Of a DNA stretch of 64,000 bases, positions 43,511-52,592 are shown in pieces. The DNA comes from Flavobacterium psychrophilum (lineage in GTDB: Bacteria; Bacteroidota; Bacteroidia; Flavobacteriales; Flavobacteriaceae). Position numbers and translations under genes: made by a program. The stretch lies in the NCBI GenBank assembly GCA_945872245.1, contig CAMBZB010000002.1:54091-118090 (forward strand). Reading direction: 5' to 3'. Positions within the stretch are counted from its first letter, which is position 1, and each line of letters starts with the position of its first letter. The notes beneath the pieces are model-generated. The model had not been told where the DNA came from. It did no database searches and saw only the letters and a list, made by a program, of their open reading frames with translations.

Positions 43511-45925
43511 TTAATGCTTGCTTTTCAAGGAATTGTAATCTATATAATAGCGAATACTAACCGAGACGATGTTGGTTAAATTGGTGTCGAAAACATTTGA
43601 AAGATTTGTATTCATATTTTTTTCAACAAGGTTTGTGCTTTCCAAGGCATAACTTCGATATAAAACTGAAATTTCACTATTAGGAGCAAACCACCATGAA
43701 TAAGAAAAATCTAAATTCCAAGAGTTGAAATTTCTATTTTTATTTTCAGAATAATTTGGGTTAGGCGATAAATATCCATCGGCTTGCAGGTTGAAAAATT
43801 CGTGATTTTCTGCATAAGACCAGTAATAACGTGCGATGAGATTTAAAGTCATCTTGTTTGTGATAGAATATTTTCCGGTAAAATAGTGGTCTACTATTTC
43901 GCGATTGCGTTCCGCAAAAATAATAGCATCATTGTCAAAACCTACCCAACCTCGGTCGTTATACAAATGAGAATATTGGAAGTTATAAGACAAAGAAAAA
44001 TTATCGCTGAATCGGTATTTTACTCCTCCAAACAATTTATACGTGTTCCTGTTTTCTTCATTGAATTTTTCGGCCGCAACTTCAACTTCATAATGAAAAG
44101 GTCTATTGTCATTAGAATAAAACTGAGCATATCCCAATACGCTTTTTGGTATATAAACATATCTTCCGTAAACTCGTGGCTCATAAAAATTGAACCGATC
44201 TAAAGGGTTGATTTGAAGTTTACTTTCAATATAATGATTCTTTACAGTGGTAGCCGTCAATATGGCTTGATACCAGGCTTCTTGCGTTTTTCCTGTGGTG
44301 TTTTGAATTTCAACATTAATATTTTGGTTAAATTTAAGAGAGTTAAAGGTATTAGTCGGATTGATGATTCTATAGGTCATTTCACCGTATCCCGAGTGAT
44401 AATTATTCACAAAAATGATTCCTAAGTCATTTATATCATAATTTTCGGAAAGGTATTTTGTAGAAAATAAATACCTGTATTTTCCACTTGTTTTAGCGAA
44501 GCTTAATGCCGTTTTAAAACCATCGTAATCCTCAACGGTATTTATTGAACTGTATTTAACATCTCCAAATAAATTATAGGTATTTGCTTTTGTATTCAGG
44601 TCGAACAATAAAGCCGAAACATTGGCGTCCCGAAAATCTCCATTTCGCGTTGTATTGGTATTCACAAATGAAACGGAAGAGTTTTGGTTAAAACGTTGGT
44701 CGAAAACCAAAACATTATAGTTGACCAAAGGCTCTATCGCTTCCTTACGAGTTGCTCCAGAAATAGTACCTTGAATTGTCGCAAAAGTTTTTTCGGTAAT
44801 GGCATTCAAAAACCCAATTCCAAGTCCTTTTTCAGTTCGACCTGAAACCTTCACGGCATTAATTAAATCTACAGTGCCGGGAAAATTTGTGATTTCTTCA
44901 TTTGGAGCCAATTGACTTTTTAAATCTTCTTTAGTTGTTGTTGTACTTCCACCAATTCTACGGGAATAAAACAAGTTTCCTTTTGAAAACAAATCAGTTG
45001 CTTCAGTAAAAAAAGCTCTATTTTCATCAAATTGCTGTTCGAAAGGTTCAAGATTAAGAATGGCATTATCAAATTTTGTTTGTCCAAAATCAGGAACTAA
45101 TATGGCATCGAGTGTAAAAGCATCATTTATTCCATATTTAATGTCCATTCCGGCTTTCAGGGTTTTATCTGAAGCATAATCATCTTGTTGATAATAGGCC
45201 GAAGTATATGGAATAAAGAAAAGTCGAGTTGGTGTTTTTATGTTTTCAATTCCTTCCAATATCCCTTCTTGGGTAATTACAGCACCTATTTTTGTATCGA
45301 CGAAATTCCAGGTGTAACTTTGGTCTTGTGCATCACGTTTTATGGATCTTTTAAAATTTAAACCCCAAGTCTGTTTCTCGGAGTTTGAAAAACGCAAGGC
45401 TGCATAAGGAATTTTCATTTCAACTACCCAACCAAAATCAGTTATTGCTACTTCACTTTCCCAAATGGCATCCCAATTATAATCTTCAAGGTCTTCGGTC
45501 GCTAAACAATCCATTTGGACTCCGGCAGCGCTGACGTAAAATCTAAAATCTTGTTGGCCGTCATTGTACCCATTGATAGAAACCGAAAAGTGGTCAGCAA
45601 TTCCAAAAACATCCCGATTGGTTACTTCCTTTGAAATCTTAGTTGGCTCGTCGTCATATAACAAAGCAGATATGTAGAGGGCACTATTGTCATAAAGCAC
45701 CTTTGCTTCTGTTCTCTTTCCCTGGCTTATGGGTTTTCCATTATCAGGTTCAAACATGATAAAATCAGAAGCTACCTGAGCCGCCTTCCAAATTTCTTCG
45801 TTAATTTTTCCGTCAATGGTAATTTTATCAACAATGGATTTTGCCTGAAGTGTCTTTTTTTGGCCATAGATACAGGAGCTTAAAAAGAGTAAAAAAAGAA
45901 GAATTACGGAGTAATATTTCGGCAT
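43511..45925 (-). CDS. DUF5916 family outer-membrane protein with CBM9-like N-terminus
   Basis: 804 residues. Signal peptide MPKYYSVILLFLLFLSSCIYG (a Cys at 18 might allow lipidation, but the lipobox is poor). Residues about 25-225 match the carbohydrate-binding family 9-like fold (ITIDGKINEEIWKAAQ, LYISALLYDDEPTKI, VVEMKIPYAALRFS). The rest is the DUF5916 region, rich in alternating aromatic/polar strands and ending SIRYYIDYNSLK, as in an outer-membrane beta-barrel. Function not established; glycan binding or transport at the outer membrane is a guess. Promoter at 45946-45975. Monocistronic. Confidence 0.83.
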   Translation of the reverse strand: MPKYYSVILLFLLFLSSCIYGQKKTLQAKSIVDKITIDGKINEEIWKAAQVASDFIMFEPDNGKPISQGKRTEAKVLYDNSALYISALLYDDEPTKISKEVTNRDVFGIADHFSVSINGYNDGQQDFRFYVSAAGVQMDCLATEDLEDYNWDAIWESEVAITDFGWVVEMKIPYAALRFSNSEKQTWGLNFKRSIKRDAQDQSYTWNFVDTKIGAVITQEGILEGIENIKTPTRLFFIPYTSAYYQQDDYASDKTLKAGMDIKYGINDAFTLDAILVPDFGQTKFDNAILNLEPFEQQFDENRAFFTEATDLFSKGNLFYSRRIGGSTTTTKEDLKSQLAPNEEITNFPGTVDLINAVKVSGRTEKGLGIGFLNAITEKTFATIQGTISGATRKEAIEPLVNYNVLVFDQRFNQNSSVSFVNTNTTRNGDFRDANVSALLFDLNTKANTYNLFGDVKYSSINTVEDYDGFKTALSFAKTSGKYRYLFSTKYLSENYDINDLGIIFVNNYHSGYGEMTYRIINPTNTFNSLKFNQNINVEIQNTTGKTQEAWYQAILTATTVKNHYIESKLQINPLDRFNFYEPRVYGRYVYIPKSVLGYAQFYSNDNRPFHYEVEVAAEKFNEENRNTYKLFGGVKYRFSDNFSLSYNFQYSHLYNDRGWVGFDNDAIIFAERNREIVDHYFTGKYSITNKMTLNLIARYYWSYAENHEFFNLQADGYLSPNPNYSENKNRNFNSWNLDFSYSWWFAPNSEISVLYRSYALESTNLVEKNMNTNLSNVFDTNLTNIVSVSIRYYIDYNSLKSKH

Positions 45926-45945
45926 AAACTGTCACTGTGTTCAAA

Positions 45946-45975
45946 CAAAAATAACAAAATTAACACAACAAACAA
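45946..45975 (-). promoter_or_regulatory. promoter of the DUF5916 gene
   Basis: Minus strand TATTTTTG (45946-45953) with TTG at 45973-45975, 19 bases apart. A second -7-like box (45955-45962) lies beside it. Confidence 0.5.
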
Positions 45976-46070
45976 ATGGGATGTGATTATTTACTTCCAA
46001 TTGGAAATGCAAAATGAGTTTTAAAATCATATTTTTTTCTTAATTTTTTTTAAAAAATACATTTCTGTTG

Positions 46071-46078
46071 TATGTTTG
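46071..46078 (+). promoter_or_regulatory. -7 box that decides the start of the L,D-transpeptidase gene
   Basis: TATGTTTG. The ATG at 46072 is part of this box, so the start codon was moved to 46114. Confidence 0.45.
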
Positions 46079-46113
46079 TAATCCCAAGTTTAAAATTAAA
46101 GCCTACATTATCA

Positions 46114-46836
46114 ATGATTTACAAGTTATTTCCTATCGTTTTGTTTTTCCTGTTTTCATTCATTTCAAGTGAAGCGATTTCCCCCAATCCGAAAAGCATC
46201 CAAAAAAGTACAGTCGTTAGCCTAATGCCACCGCGTTTAGATTCAAAAGCCGAAATGGTTTACAACGCCTTAAAATCCAATCAATTTGCCTTGCCTAATC
46301 TTGAAAGTTTCACCAAAGCTCTCAAAGGTTTTTATTTATTGAAAGAAAAAGGGGTAATTCAAAAAGATATTTTAACCCTAGTTGACTTTAGTTTGTCCTC
46401 AAACACCAAAAGACTTTGGGTAATTGATTTGACCACCAACACTATTTTGTACAATTCCCTCGTTGCACACGGAAGGAATACTGGAGAAGAATTTGCTAAT
46501 AATTTTTCAAATGCGGCACAATCTTTCAAAAGCAGTTTGGGATTTTATACCACCGGTGAAATCTATAATGGCAAACATGGCATGTCTTTGAAATTAGATG
46601 GTCTAGAAAAAGGAATAAATGATAACGCCAGAGCTAGAGGAGTTGTAATGCATGCGGCTAGTTATGTCTCCGATATGTTTATTAAAAACAATAAAAGATT
46701 GGGAAGAAGTCAAGGTTGTCCGGCTATCCCGGAGGAATTATCAAAAGAAATTATCAATGTGATAAAAAATAAATCGTGTTTGTTTATCTACTATCCTTCC
46801 GTAAATTTTAGGTCAGCTTCTAAATTAGTTTCCTAA
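46114..46836 (+). CDS. murein L,D-transpeptidase catalytic domain protein
   Basis: 240 residues from ATG 46114. Signal peptide MIYKLFPIVLFFLFSFISSEA. The C-terminal two thirds match the L,D-transpeptidase catalytic family (PF13645 type): LWVIDLTTNTILYNSLVAHG, SSLGFYTTGEIYNGKHGMSLKLDGLEKGINDNARARGVVMHAA with the conserved His, and the active-site SQGCPAIP with the nucleophile Cys. It would form or edit meso-diaminopimelate cross-links in the periplasm. It converges with, and overlaps by 12 bases, a second and unrelated-subtype L,D-transpeptidase gene. Confidence 0.85.
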   Translation: MIYKLFPIVLFFLFSFISSEAISPNPKSIQKSTVVSLMPPRLDSKAEMVYNALKSNQFALPNLESFTKALKGFYLLKEKGVIQKDILTLVDFSLSSNTKRLWVIDLTTNTILYNSLVAHGRNTGEEFANNFSNAAQSFKSSLGFYTTGEIYNGKHGMSLKLDGLEKGINDNARARGVVMHAASYVSDMFIKNNKRLGRSQGCPAIPEELSKEIINVIKNKSCLFIYYPSVNFRSASKLVS

Positions 46837-48414
46837 CTCTTTATACAAAACAGCATCAAGACTATAAATATCATCCCTAAAAATCAATCCGTTTGTATCA
46901 CTCCATGCAGTCCAATATAAAAGATGAAAAAAGACTTTTTTCTTTATGGTAGCGTATTCCGTTTTTTCTTCTTGGAGTGTTTTAGTAATTTTTTCCAAAT
47001 TCCAATGAATTGGATCGTTTAGTAAATATTCAGTTAGCTCTAAAGGATTATCTACTCTTACGCATCCTGAACTCAAGGAACGTTCTGTTTTTTGAAAAAA
47101 ATCTCGGTGATTGGTATCATGTAAATAAACTGAAAAGCGATTAGGAAATATCATTTTGACCATTCCCAGCGAGTTAAATTTTCCCGGAATTTGCACATAA
47201 CGATAGTTGTAAGCATTCGATAAACTCCAGTTATATAAAGGGACTGCATTTCCATTTCGGTCGTATAACCTGATTTTTGTTTGGGTTAAATAGCTTCGAT
47301 TTTTCAAAATAGCGGGAATTACATCTTCTCTCAAAATTGTTGGTGGCACAGTCCAGGTTGGATTAAAAATCACTTGGGTCAATCTTGATGATAAAACAGG
47401 AGTTTTTCTTTTAGGTCTGCCAACTATTACCCTGTGCGTTTGAACGGTGTCTTGGTTATTAACTAAACTCAGTTTATAATCCGGAATGTTTACAATTGCA
47501 TATTCAGTGCCTAAATTCTTAGGAAACCACTTCCAACGCTCCAGGTTAACAAGGATTTGCTCTTTACGCTGTTTTTTAGAAAAATTGAGTGATTCGATTG
47601 TTCCTCTTCCAATAATGCCGTCAGCGCGTAAACCGTGTCGGGTTTGGAATTTTTTCATGACCTTGACAGTTTCACTATCATAAATCATGGACAAACTGTC
47701 TTTCGGTTGTAAATCTTTCCAATAGATCAATCTTTTTTTTATCCCAATTAATGCGGAATTGCTGTCATTTGGAGAAATTTTACCGATAATTTCTATTTTT
47801 TTAAAGTCATCTTTTGGGAAAGTATTGATGATTTTAAGCGCGTTTTTTAACCTTGTATAAATAATATGATTGGGCTTTAGTAGCTCTATTTTTTTAGATA
47901 CGGAATCACTTTTTAGTAATTGGAATATCGTTTCATTAATGTCAATCTTGTTTTCTTTCAAATCCCATTTTTTATATATATTTCTAGGATTCACTCTTCC
48001 ATTAGTCAAATGAGAAATATACTTTTGAAGGCTAAGAGTAAGCAAAATATCGAAGTTTGCCAATTCTTGATCCGTTAGCACATCGATTTTTCTCTCATAA
48101 TCCACTAATTTATTTATGTTGTAATCCAATGGATTTAATCCTTCTTCATCGGATTTCGTGAGTTGTTCCAAAATCGTTTTTCTAATTTTTTCATTTCCCC
48201 AAATGGTTACAAAATCAGCTGACTGGTATAAATGAATAAGTTTTATGCTCTTGTACTTGGATAATGAAATGCTGTCAATGGGCACAATTTTATCCGATGT
48301 TATTTGGACTGTTGGGATTGAAGTGATACGTTGTAGGGCTAACTCATTTTGTAGCGGTTCCTTTTTGCATGCCAAAATAATGCAGATCAATATGAAAATA
48401 TAAAATGGATTCAT
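46825..48414 (-). CDS. L,D-transpeptidase (YcbB-like) with peptidoglycan-binding domain
   Basis: 529 residues. N-terminal hydrophobic segment with a Cys at 10 or 15 (ILICIILACKKE, lipobox-like LAC), so it may be a lipoprotein. A scaffold region (about 60-220), a peptidoglycan-binding_1 domain (MKKFQTRHGLRADGIIGRGTIESLN, about 250-275) and a YkuD catalytic domain (about 290-460: RVIVGRPKRKTPVLSSRLTQVIFNPTWTVPP, YLHDTNHRDFF, RSLSSGCVRVDNPLEL with catalytic His and Cys). This layout matches YcbB/LdtD. It makes 3-3 cross-links in peptidoglycan. Confidence 0.88.
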   Translation of the reverse strand: MNPFYIFILICIILACKKEPLQNELALQRITSIPTVQITSDKIVPIDSISLSKYKSIKLIHLYQSADFVTIWGNEKIRKTILEQLTKSDEEGLNPLDYNINKLVDYERKIDVLTDQELANFDILLTLSLQKYISHLTNGRVNPRNIYKKWDLKENKIDINETIFQLLKSDSVSKKIELLKPNHIIYTRLKNALKIINTFPKDDFKKIEIIGKISPNDSNSALIGIKKRLIYWKDLQPKDSLSMIYDSETVKVMKKFQTRHGLRADGIIGRGTIESLNFSKKQRKEQILVNLERWKWFPKNLGTEYAIVNIPDYKLSLVNNQDTVQTHRVIVGRPKRKTPVLSSRLTQVIFNPTWTVPPTILREDVIPAILKNRSYLTQTKIRLYDRNGNAVPLYNWSLSNAYNYRYVQIPGKFNSLGMVKMIFPNRFSVYLHDTNHRDFFQKTERSLSSGCVRVDNPLELTEYLLNDPIHWNLEKITKTLQEEKTEYATIKKKVFFHLLYWTAWSDTNGLIFRDDIYSLDAVLYKELGN

Positions 48415-48522
48415 TTTTTATAGATATTGGGATTGCCTTATAAAATTACTGAATTTATAACGATTTAATTTTAAAACGGTTATAAAAAAACGAAGTGTTT
48501 TGATAATTTTTTTTTAAAAAAC

Positions 48523-48554
48523 TTGCAAAGAAGCTAAGTAATTAATTATATTTG
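48523..48554 (+). promoter_or_regulatory. promoter of tRNA-Gly(TCC)
   Basis: TTG at 48523-48525 and TATATTTG at 48547-48554 with 21 bases between. Transcription should start about 6-7 bases before the tRNA. Confidence 0.7.
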
Positions 48555-48566
48555 CACCGTTGTAAT

Positions 48567-48639
<73 letters not shown>

Positions 48640-48641
48640 CT

Positions 48642-48671
48642 AAACCTCAAACGAAAGTTTGGGGTTTTTTG
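48642..48671 (+). terminator. terminator after tRNA-Gly(TCC)
   Basis: AAACCTCAAAC at 48642-48652 and GTTTGGGGTTT at 48657-48667 (one U-G pair), GAAA loop, then a T-run. Confidence 0.85.
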
Positions 48672-48775
48672 TTTTAAAAAACTCAAGGGTAACTTTCTTG
48701 CCCCCCCCTTTATTCTGCTATCGATTATGAATTTAAAATTTGTTTAGGTGTTAATTATTTATAAAATAAGACCAT

Positions 48776-48802
48776 TTGTAAGTGGACAACTTTGTAACTT
48801 TG
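48776..48802 (+). promoter_or_regulatory. tatA promoter
   Basis: TTG at 48776-48778 and TAACTTTG at 48795-48802, 16 bases apart, 20 bases before the tatA ATG. An eight-C tract at 48701-48708 lies upstream. Confidence 0.5.
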
Positions 48803-48821
48803 CAATTTAAATTAACAGAGT

Positions 48822-49226
48822 ATGTTTGGTATAGGAGGAGGCGAATTAATATTTATCATATTTATCATATTGATGCTTTTTGGCTCGGACAAAGTGCCTG
48901 AAATGGCGCGAACTTTGGGAAAAGCGATGGCGCAATTAAAAAACGCCACTAATGATATCAAAAGTGAAATTCAAAAAGGTGCCGAGGCCAATGGTTTTGA
49001 TCAAAAAATGCTCCATGATTTTACCCACGGCATTAGTTCAGAAATCGATAAAACCAAAAGCAATCTGCTAGGAGAAACAACAACATCTCGGACAACACTT
49101 TCAAGTACTTTTACTCCGGAAATTGACAAGGCCAAAGACGAATTACTGGGCGAAACAGCACCTCAAATAAACCATGTTGCTGAAGAAATTGAGGATAGCA
49201 TTGGCCCTATAAAACGCAAAAAATAA
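48822..49226 (+). CDS. tatA: Sec-independent protein translocase subunit TatA/E
   Basis: 134 residues, longer than usual TatA. One N-terminal membrane helix (about 8-20) with the short hinge GSDKVPEMAR leads into the amphipathic helix (TLGKAMAQLKNATNDIKSEI). The remainder is a polar tail with an internal repeat: EIDKTKSNLLGET at 74-86 and EIDKAKDELLGET at 100-112. TatA forms the translocation pore for folded proteins with TatC. The stop codon overlaps the ATG of the PAP2 gene (TAATG). Confidence 0.9.
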   Translation: MFGIGGGELIFIIFIILMLFGSDKVPEMARTLGKAMAQLKNATNDIKSEIQKGAEANGFDQKMLHDFTHGISSEIDKTKSNLLGETTTSRTTLSSTFTPEIDKAKDELLGETAPQINHVAEEIEDSIGPIKRKK

Positions 49227-49789
49227 TGCTGGAAAAAATAGGGACTCTAGATACCAATCTATTCATTTACCTAAACAGTCTAGGTTCTCCTGCTTATGAT
49301 AATTTATGGCTCATCATAACCAAGCAGGCATATTGGACGCCATTTTTCTTGCTGCTAGCCTATCTGCTTTACAAAAAAATAGGCCTTAAAAATCTTGGAA
49401 TAGTTGTCATTTTTATTGGTCTAGTACTATTGTTTTGCAATGAATCTGTTGAACTATTCAAAATTACTTTCAAGCGATTACGACCCTGTAATGATCCAAA
49501 AATTAAAGATTTTATCCGAATAGTACACCATTCGAGTACCTATAGTTTTTTCTCAGGGCATGCCGCAAATTCAATGGCGACGATGACCTTCCTATTTTTA
49601 ATATTAAAGAAACAGTATCACTATATTTTTCTGATTTTTTTATATCCTTTGATTTTTGCATACAGCCGAATTTACCTGGGGGTTCACTATCCAACTGATA
49701 TTTTGACGGGTTATGTTTTTGGGGGGCTTTATGGAATTGTTTTCTATAAGGTGTACCAATATTACCAATCTCGAATGCAGTTTAAATAA
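49226..49789 (+). CDS. PAP2-family membrane phosphatase
   Basis: 187 residues with about five or six membrane helices. The three phosphatase motifs are clear: KRLRPCND (motif 1), YSFFSGHAANS (motif 2 with the histidine) and SRIYLGVHYPTDIL (motif 3, nucleophile His). Lipid-phosphate phosphatase; substrates could be undecaprenyl diphosphate, phosphatidate or lipid A phosphates. Coupled to tatA by a one-base overlap, and overlapping the convergent O-methyltransferase gene at its 3' end by 8 bases. Confidence 0.9.
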   Translation: MLEKIGTLDTNLFIYLNSLGSPAYDNLWLIITKQAYWTPFFLLLAYLLYKKIGLKNLGIVVIFIGLVLLFCNESVELFKITFKRLRPCNDPKIKDFIRIVHHSSTYSFFSGHAANSMATMTFLFLILKKQYHYIFLIFLYPLIFAYSRIYLGVHYPTDILTGYVFGGLYGIVFYKVYQYYQSRMQFK

Positions 49790-50423
49790 CTCTCGAAACG
49801 GTCAATCCATCGCGAATAGGCAATAAAACACTTTCTACCCTCGGATCTTTTTTCAATAATTGATTGTATTCTAATAATATTTTTGTGCTCAAATCATTGC
49901 TTTGTAGCGGCTCTAAAACCTTGCCACTCCACAAAACGTTGTCCGAAAGGATAATTCCTCCTTTGTTCATTTTTGGAACAATCATTTCAAAATAGTGGAT
50001 GTAATTTTCCTTGTCGGCATCAATAAAAACGAAATCAAATTTAATGTCCAATGTTGGAATAATGGCAATGGCTTCACCAAGATGTTGTATAATTTGGTTT
50101 CCCCAAGGCGATTTGTCAAAATATTTTCGCTGGAAATCTACCAATTCTTCCTTAATGTCAATCGTATGAAGCACTCCTTTTTCCTGCATTCCTTCGCACA
50201 AACATAAGGCTGAATAACCGGTATAGGTGCCAATTTCAAGAATGGTTACCGGGCGAATCAGTTTGGACAACATGCTCAAAACGCGACCTTGAAAATGCCC
50301 GCTCAACATTCGTGGCAATAAGATTTTCTGATAGGTTTCTTTGTCTAATGCCGCTAGTAATTCAGGTTCTTTCTGAGAATGTTGTTCGATGTAATTTTCT
50401 AATTTTTGTGAAATGAAATGCAT
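49782..50423 (-). CDS. O-methyltransferase (COMT-like, class I SAM)
   Basis: 213 residues. SAM-binding motif I is ILEIGTYTGYSALCLCEGM, followed by LHTIDIKEEL, the metal-binding region FVFIDADKENYIHYFE and the C-terminal GGIILSDNVLWSGKV, all typical of cation-dependent caffeoyl-CoA/catechol O-methyltransferases. The natural substrate is not known in bacteria of this group. A TAACTTTG box (minus strand, 50438-50445) with TTG at 50468-50470 is a good promoter, divergent from rlmN. Confidence 0.88.
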   Translation of the reverse strand: MHFISQKLENYIEQHSQKEPELLAALDKETYQKILLPRMLSGHFQGRVLSMLSKLIRPVTILEIGTYTGYSALCLCEGMQEKGVLHTIDIKEELVDFQRKYFDKSPWGNQIIQHLGEAIAIIPTLDIKFDFVFIDADKENYIHYFEMIVPKMNKGGIILSDNVLWSGKVLEPLQSNDLSTKILLEYNQLLKKDPRVESVLLPIRDGLTVSRVI

Positions 50424-50493
50424 TTTATAATTTTTGTCAAAGTTATCAAATTATCAAAACAACAAAACAACAAATAGTTATTAACTTTGCGCC

Positions 50494-51537
50494 ATGCAAA
50501 TCGAGAAGAAAGACATCCGCTCTTTATCAAAAGAACAATTACGTAATTTTTTTGTTGCCAATGGAGACCAAGCGTTCCGTGGAAATCAAGTCTATGAATG
50601 GTTGTGGAGCAAGGGCGCACATACTTTTGAGGATATGAGTAATGTGGCAAAAACCACAAGAAAAATGCTCAAAGACAACTTTGTTATCAACCACATTAAA
50701 GTCGATACAATGCAACGCAGTGAAGACGGAACGGTAAAGAATGCGGTTCGTTTGCACGATGGTTTGGTGGTGGAAAGTGTTTTGATACCGACAAATACAA
50801 GGACAACTGCATGTGTTTCTAGCCAAGTAGGCTGCAGTTTAGATTGCAATTTTTGTGCCACTGCACGATTAAAAAGAATGCGAAATTTAGAGCCCGCTGA
50901 AATCTATGACCAAGTGATTGCCATCGATAGAGAAAGTCGGTTGTATTACAACCATCCTTTGTCTAATATTGTTTTTATGGGAATGGGAGAACCCCTCATG
51001 AATTATAATAATGTGATGAAAGCCATCGAAATGATCACCTCAAATGAAGGATTGGGTATGTCTGCCAAACGGATCACAGTTTCGACCTCAGGTGTTCCTA
51101 AAATGATACGAAAACTCGCCGATGATGAAGTGAAATTTAAACTGGCGGTTTCTTTGCATTCTGCAATAGAGGAAATCCGTTCTCGAATAATGCCGTTTAG
51201 CGCCAGTTTCCCATTAATAGATTTAAGGGAAGCATTGGAATATTGGTACAAAAAAACCAAAAGTAAAATCTCCTACGAATATGTCGTTTGGAAAGATATC
51301 AACGATAATAAAGCCTCCATTGATGCCTTGGTGAAGTTTTGTAAGTATGTACCTTGCAAAGTCAATTTGATAGAATACAATCCTATTGATGATGGCGAAT
51401 TTCAGCAAGCATCACAGGAATCAATAAATGCCTATATAAAAGCGCTTGAAGCTAGCGGAATTGTCGTAAAAGTGCGAAGAAGCCGAGGAAAAGACATCGA
51501 CGCTGCTTGTGGACAATTGGCCAATAAAGAAGCCTAA
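50494..51537 (+). CDS. rlmN: 23S rRNA (adenine2503-C2)-methyltransferase
   Basis: 347 residues. Radical SAM enzyme with the iron-sulfur motif C-x3-C-x2-C at Cys114, Cys118 and Cys121 (GCSLDCNFCATA), GMGEPLMNY for SAM, and a C-terminal cysteine in DAACGQL that forms the transient methyl-enzyme link. It methylates A2503 in 23S rRNA and A37 in some tRNAs. The -7 box TAACTTTG at 50482-50489 ends only four bases before the ATG, so the message may be leaderless. Confidence 0.94.
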   Translation: MQIEKKDIRSLSKEQLRNFFVANGDQAFRGNQVYEWLWSKGAHTFEDMSNVAKTTRKMLKDNFVINHIKVDTMQRSEDGTVKNAVRLHDGLVVESVLIPTNTRTTACVSSQVGCSLDCNFCATARLKRMRNLEPAEIYDQVIAIDRESRLYYNHPLSNIVFMGMGEPLMNYNNVMKAIEMITSNEGLGMSAKRITVSTSGVPKMIRKLADDEVKFKLAVSLHSAIEEIRSRIMPFSASFPLIDLREALEYWYKKTKSKISYEYVVWKDINDNKASIDALVKFCKYVPCKVNLIEYNPIDDGEFQQASQESINAYIKALEASGIVVKVRRSRGKDIDAACGQLANKEA

Positions 51538-51575
51538 AAAACGTCCCGATAAAATCCTTCACTTGCCTTAAATAG

Positions 51576-51606
51576 TTGTCCTTTTTATTCGAAAACAGTA
51601 TATTTG
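51576..51606 (+). promoter_or_regulatory. promoter of the polyprenyl synthase gene (decides its start)
   Basis: TTG at 51576-51578 and TATATTTG at 51599-51606, 20 bases apart, a near-ideal flavobacterial promoter. The in-frame TTG is thus the -33 element, not a start codon. Transcription should start close to the ATG at 51615. Confidence 0.7.
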
Positions 51607-51614
51607 AAGTCTCA

Positions 51615-52592
51615 ATGAACATCACTTCTCAAATAAAACAGCCTATTTTTAACGAAATGGAACTTTTTGAAAAAAAGTTCTACGAATCGATGACTTCAAA
51701 GGTCGCATTGTTGAATAGGATTACCTATTATATCGTGAATCGAAAAGGAAAACAAATGCGCCCTATGTTTGTTTTCTTGACTGCTAAAATGGTTTCGGAA
51801 GGGATTGTAAACGAAAGAACCTATCGCGGGGCTTGTGTTATCGAATTGATTCATACCGCCACTTTAGTCCACGATGATGTGGTTGATGACAGTAACCGTA
51901 GGAGAGGTTTTTTTTCGATTAATGCACTTTGGAAGAACAAAATTGCTGTTTTGGTCGGAGATTATTTGCTGTCAAAAGGATTGTTGCTTTCTATAGACAA
52001 TGGCGATTTCGATTTATTACGAATTATTTCCGTCGCTGTTCGAGAAATGAGTGAAGGCGAGTTGCTCCAAATAGAAAAAGCCCGAAGATTAGATATTACT
52101 GAAGCGGTTTACTATGAGATTATCCGAAAAAAGACGGCTACCCTTATAGCGGCTTGTTGTGCTCTTGGGGCAAAATCAGTTATTGAAGACGAAGCTCTGG
52201 TGGAGAACATGCGGAAATTTGGAGAACTCATCGGGATGGCTTTTCAAATAAAAGACGATTTATTCGATTATACAGAAGAAGCCATTGGCAAACCTACTGG
52301 AATCGACGTCAAGGAACAAAAGATGACTTTGCCACTTATTCATGTTTTGAACAATTGTACTTCAAAAGAAAAATCTTGGCTTATTAATTCCATAAAAAAC
52401 CACAACAAAGACAAGAAGCGCGTCAAAGAGGTTATTGCCTTTGTAAAAGAGAATAAAGGCTTGCTTTATGCCGAACAAAAAATGGCCCAATTTCAACAAG
52501 AGGCACTTTTGCTTTTGGAAAATTATCCGATTTCTGAGTTTAAAGAAGCCTTGATTTTAATGGTTAATTATGTTATCGAAAGGAAGAAGTGA
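51615..52592 (+). CDS. polyprenyl synthetase (trans-isoprenyl diphosphate synthase)
   Basis: 325 residues from ATG 51615. First Asp-rich motif LVHDDVVDDSNRRRG (DDxxD at about 87-91), second Asp-rich motif FQIKDDLFDYTEE, plus GKQMRP near the substrate site. Elongates allylic diphosphates with IPP in the cytoplasm; in Flavobacteriia this family is usually the octaprenyl- or heptaprenyl-type synthase supplying the menaquinone side chain, but chain length cannot be read off. Predicted mRNA leader is nearly zero. Confidence 0.88.
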   Translation: MNITSQIKQPIFNEMELFEKKFYESMTSKVALLNRITYYIVNRKGKQMRPMFVFLTAKMVSEGIVNERTYRGACVIELIHTATLVHDDVVDDSNRRRGFFSINALWKNKIAVLVGDYLLSKGLLLSIDNGDFDLLRIISVAVREMSEGELLQIEKARRLDITEAVYYEIIRKKTATLIAACCALGAKSVIEDEALVENMRKFGELIGMAFQIKDDLFDYTEEAIGKPTGIDVKEQKMTLPLIHVLNNCTSKEKSWLINSIKNHNKDKKRVKEVIAFVKENKGLLYAEQKMAQFQQEALLLLENYPISEFKEALILMVNYVIERKK

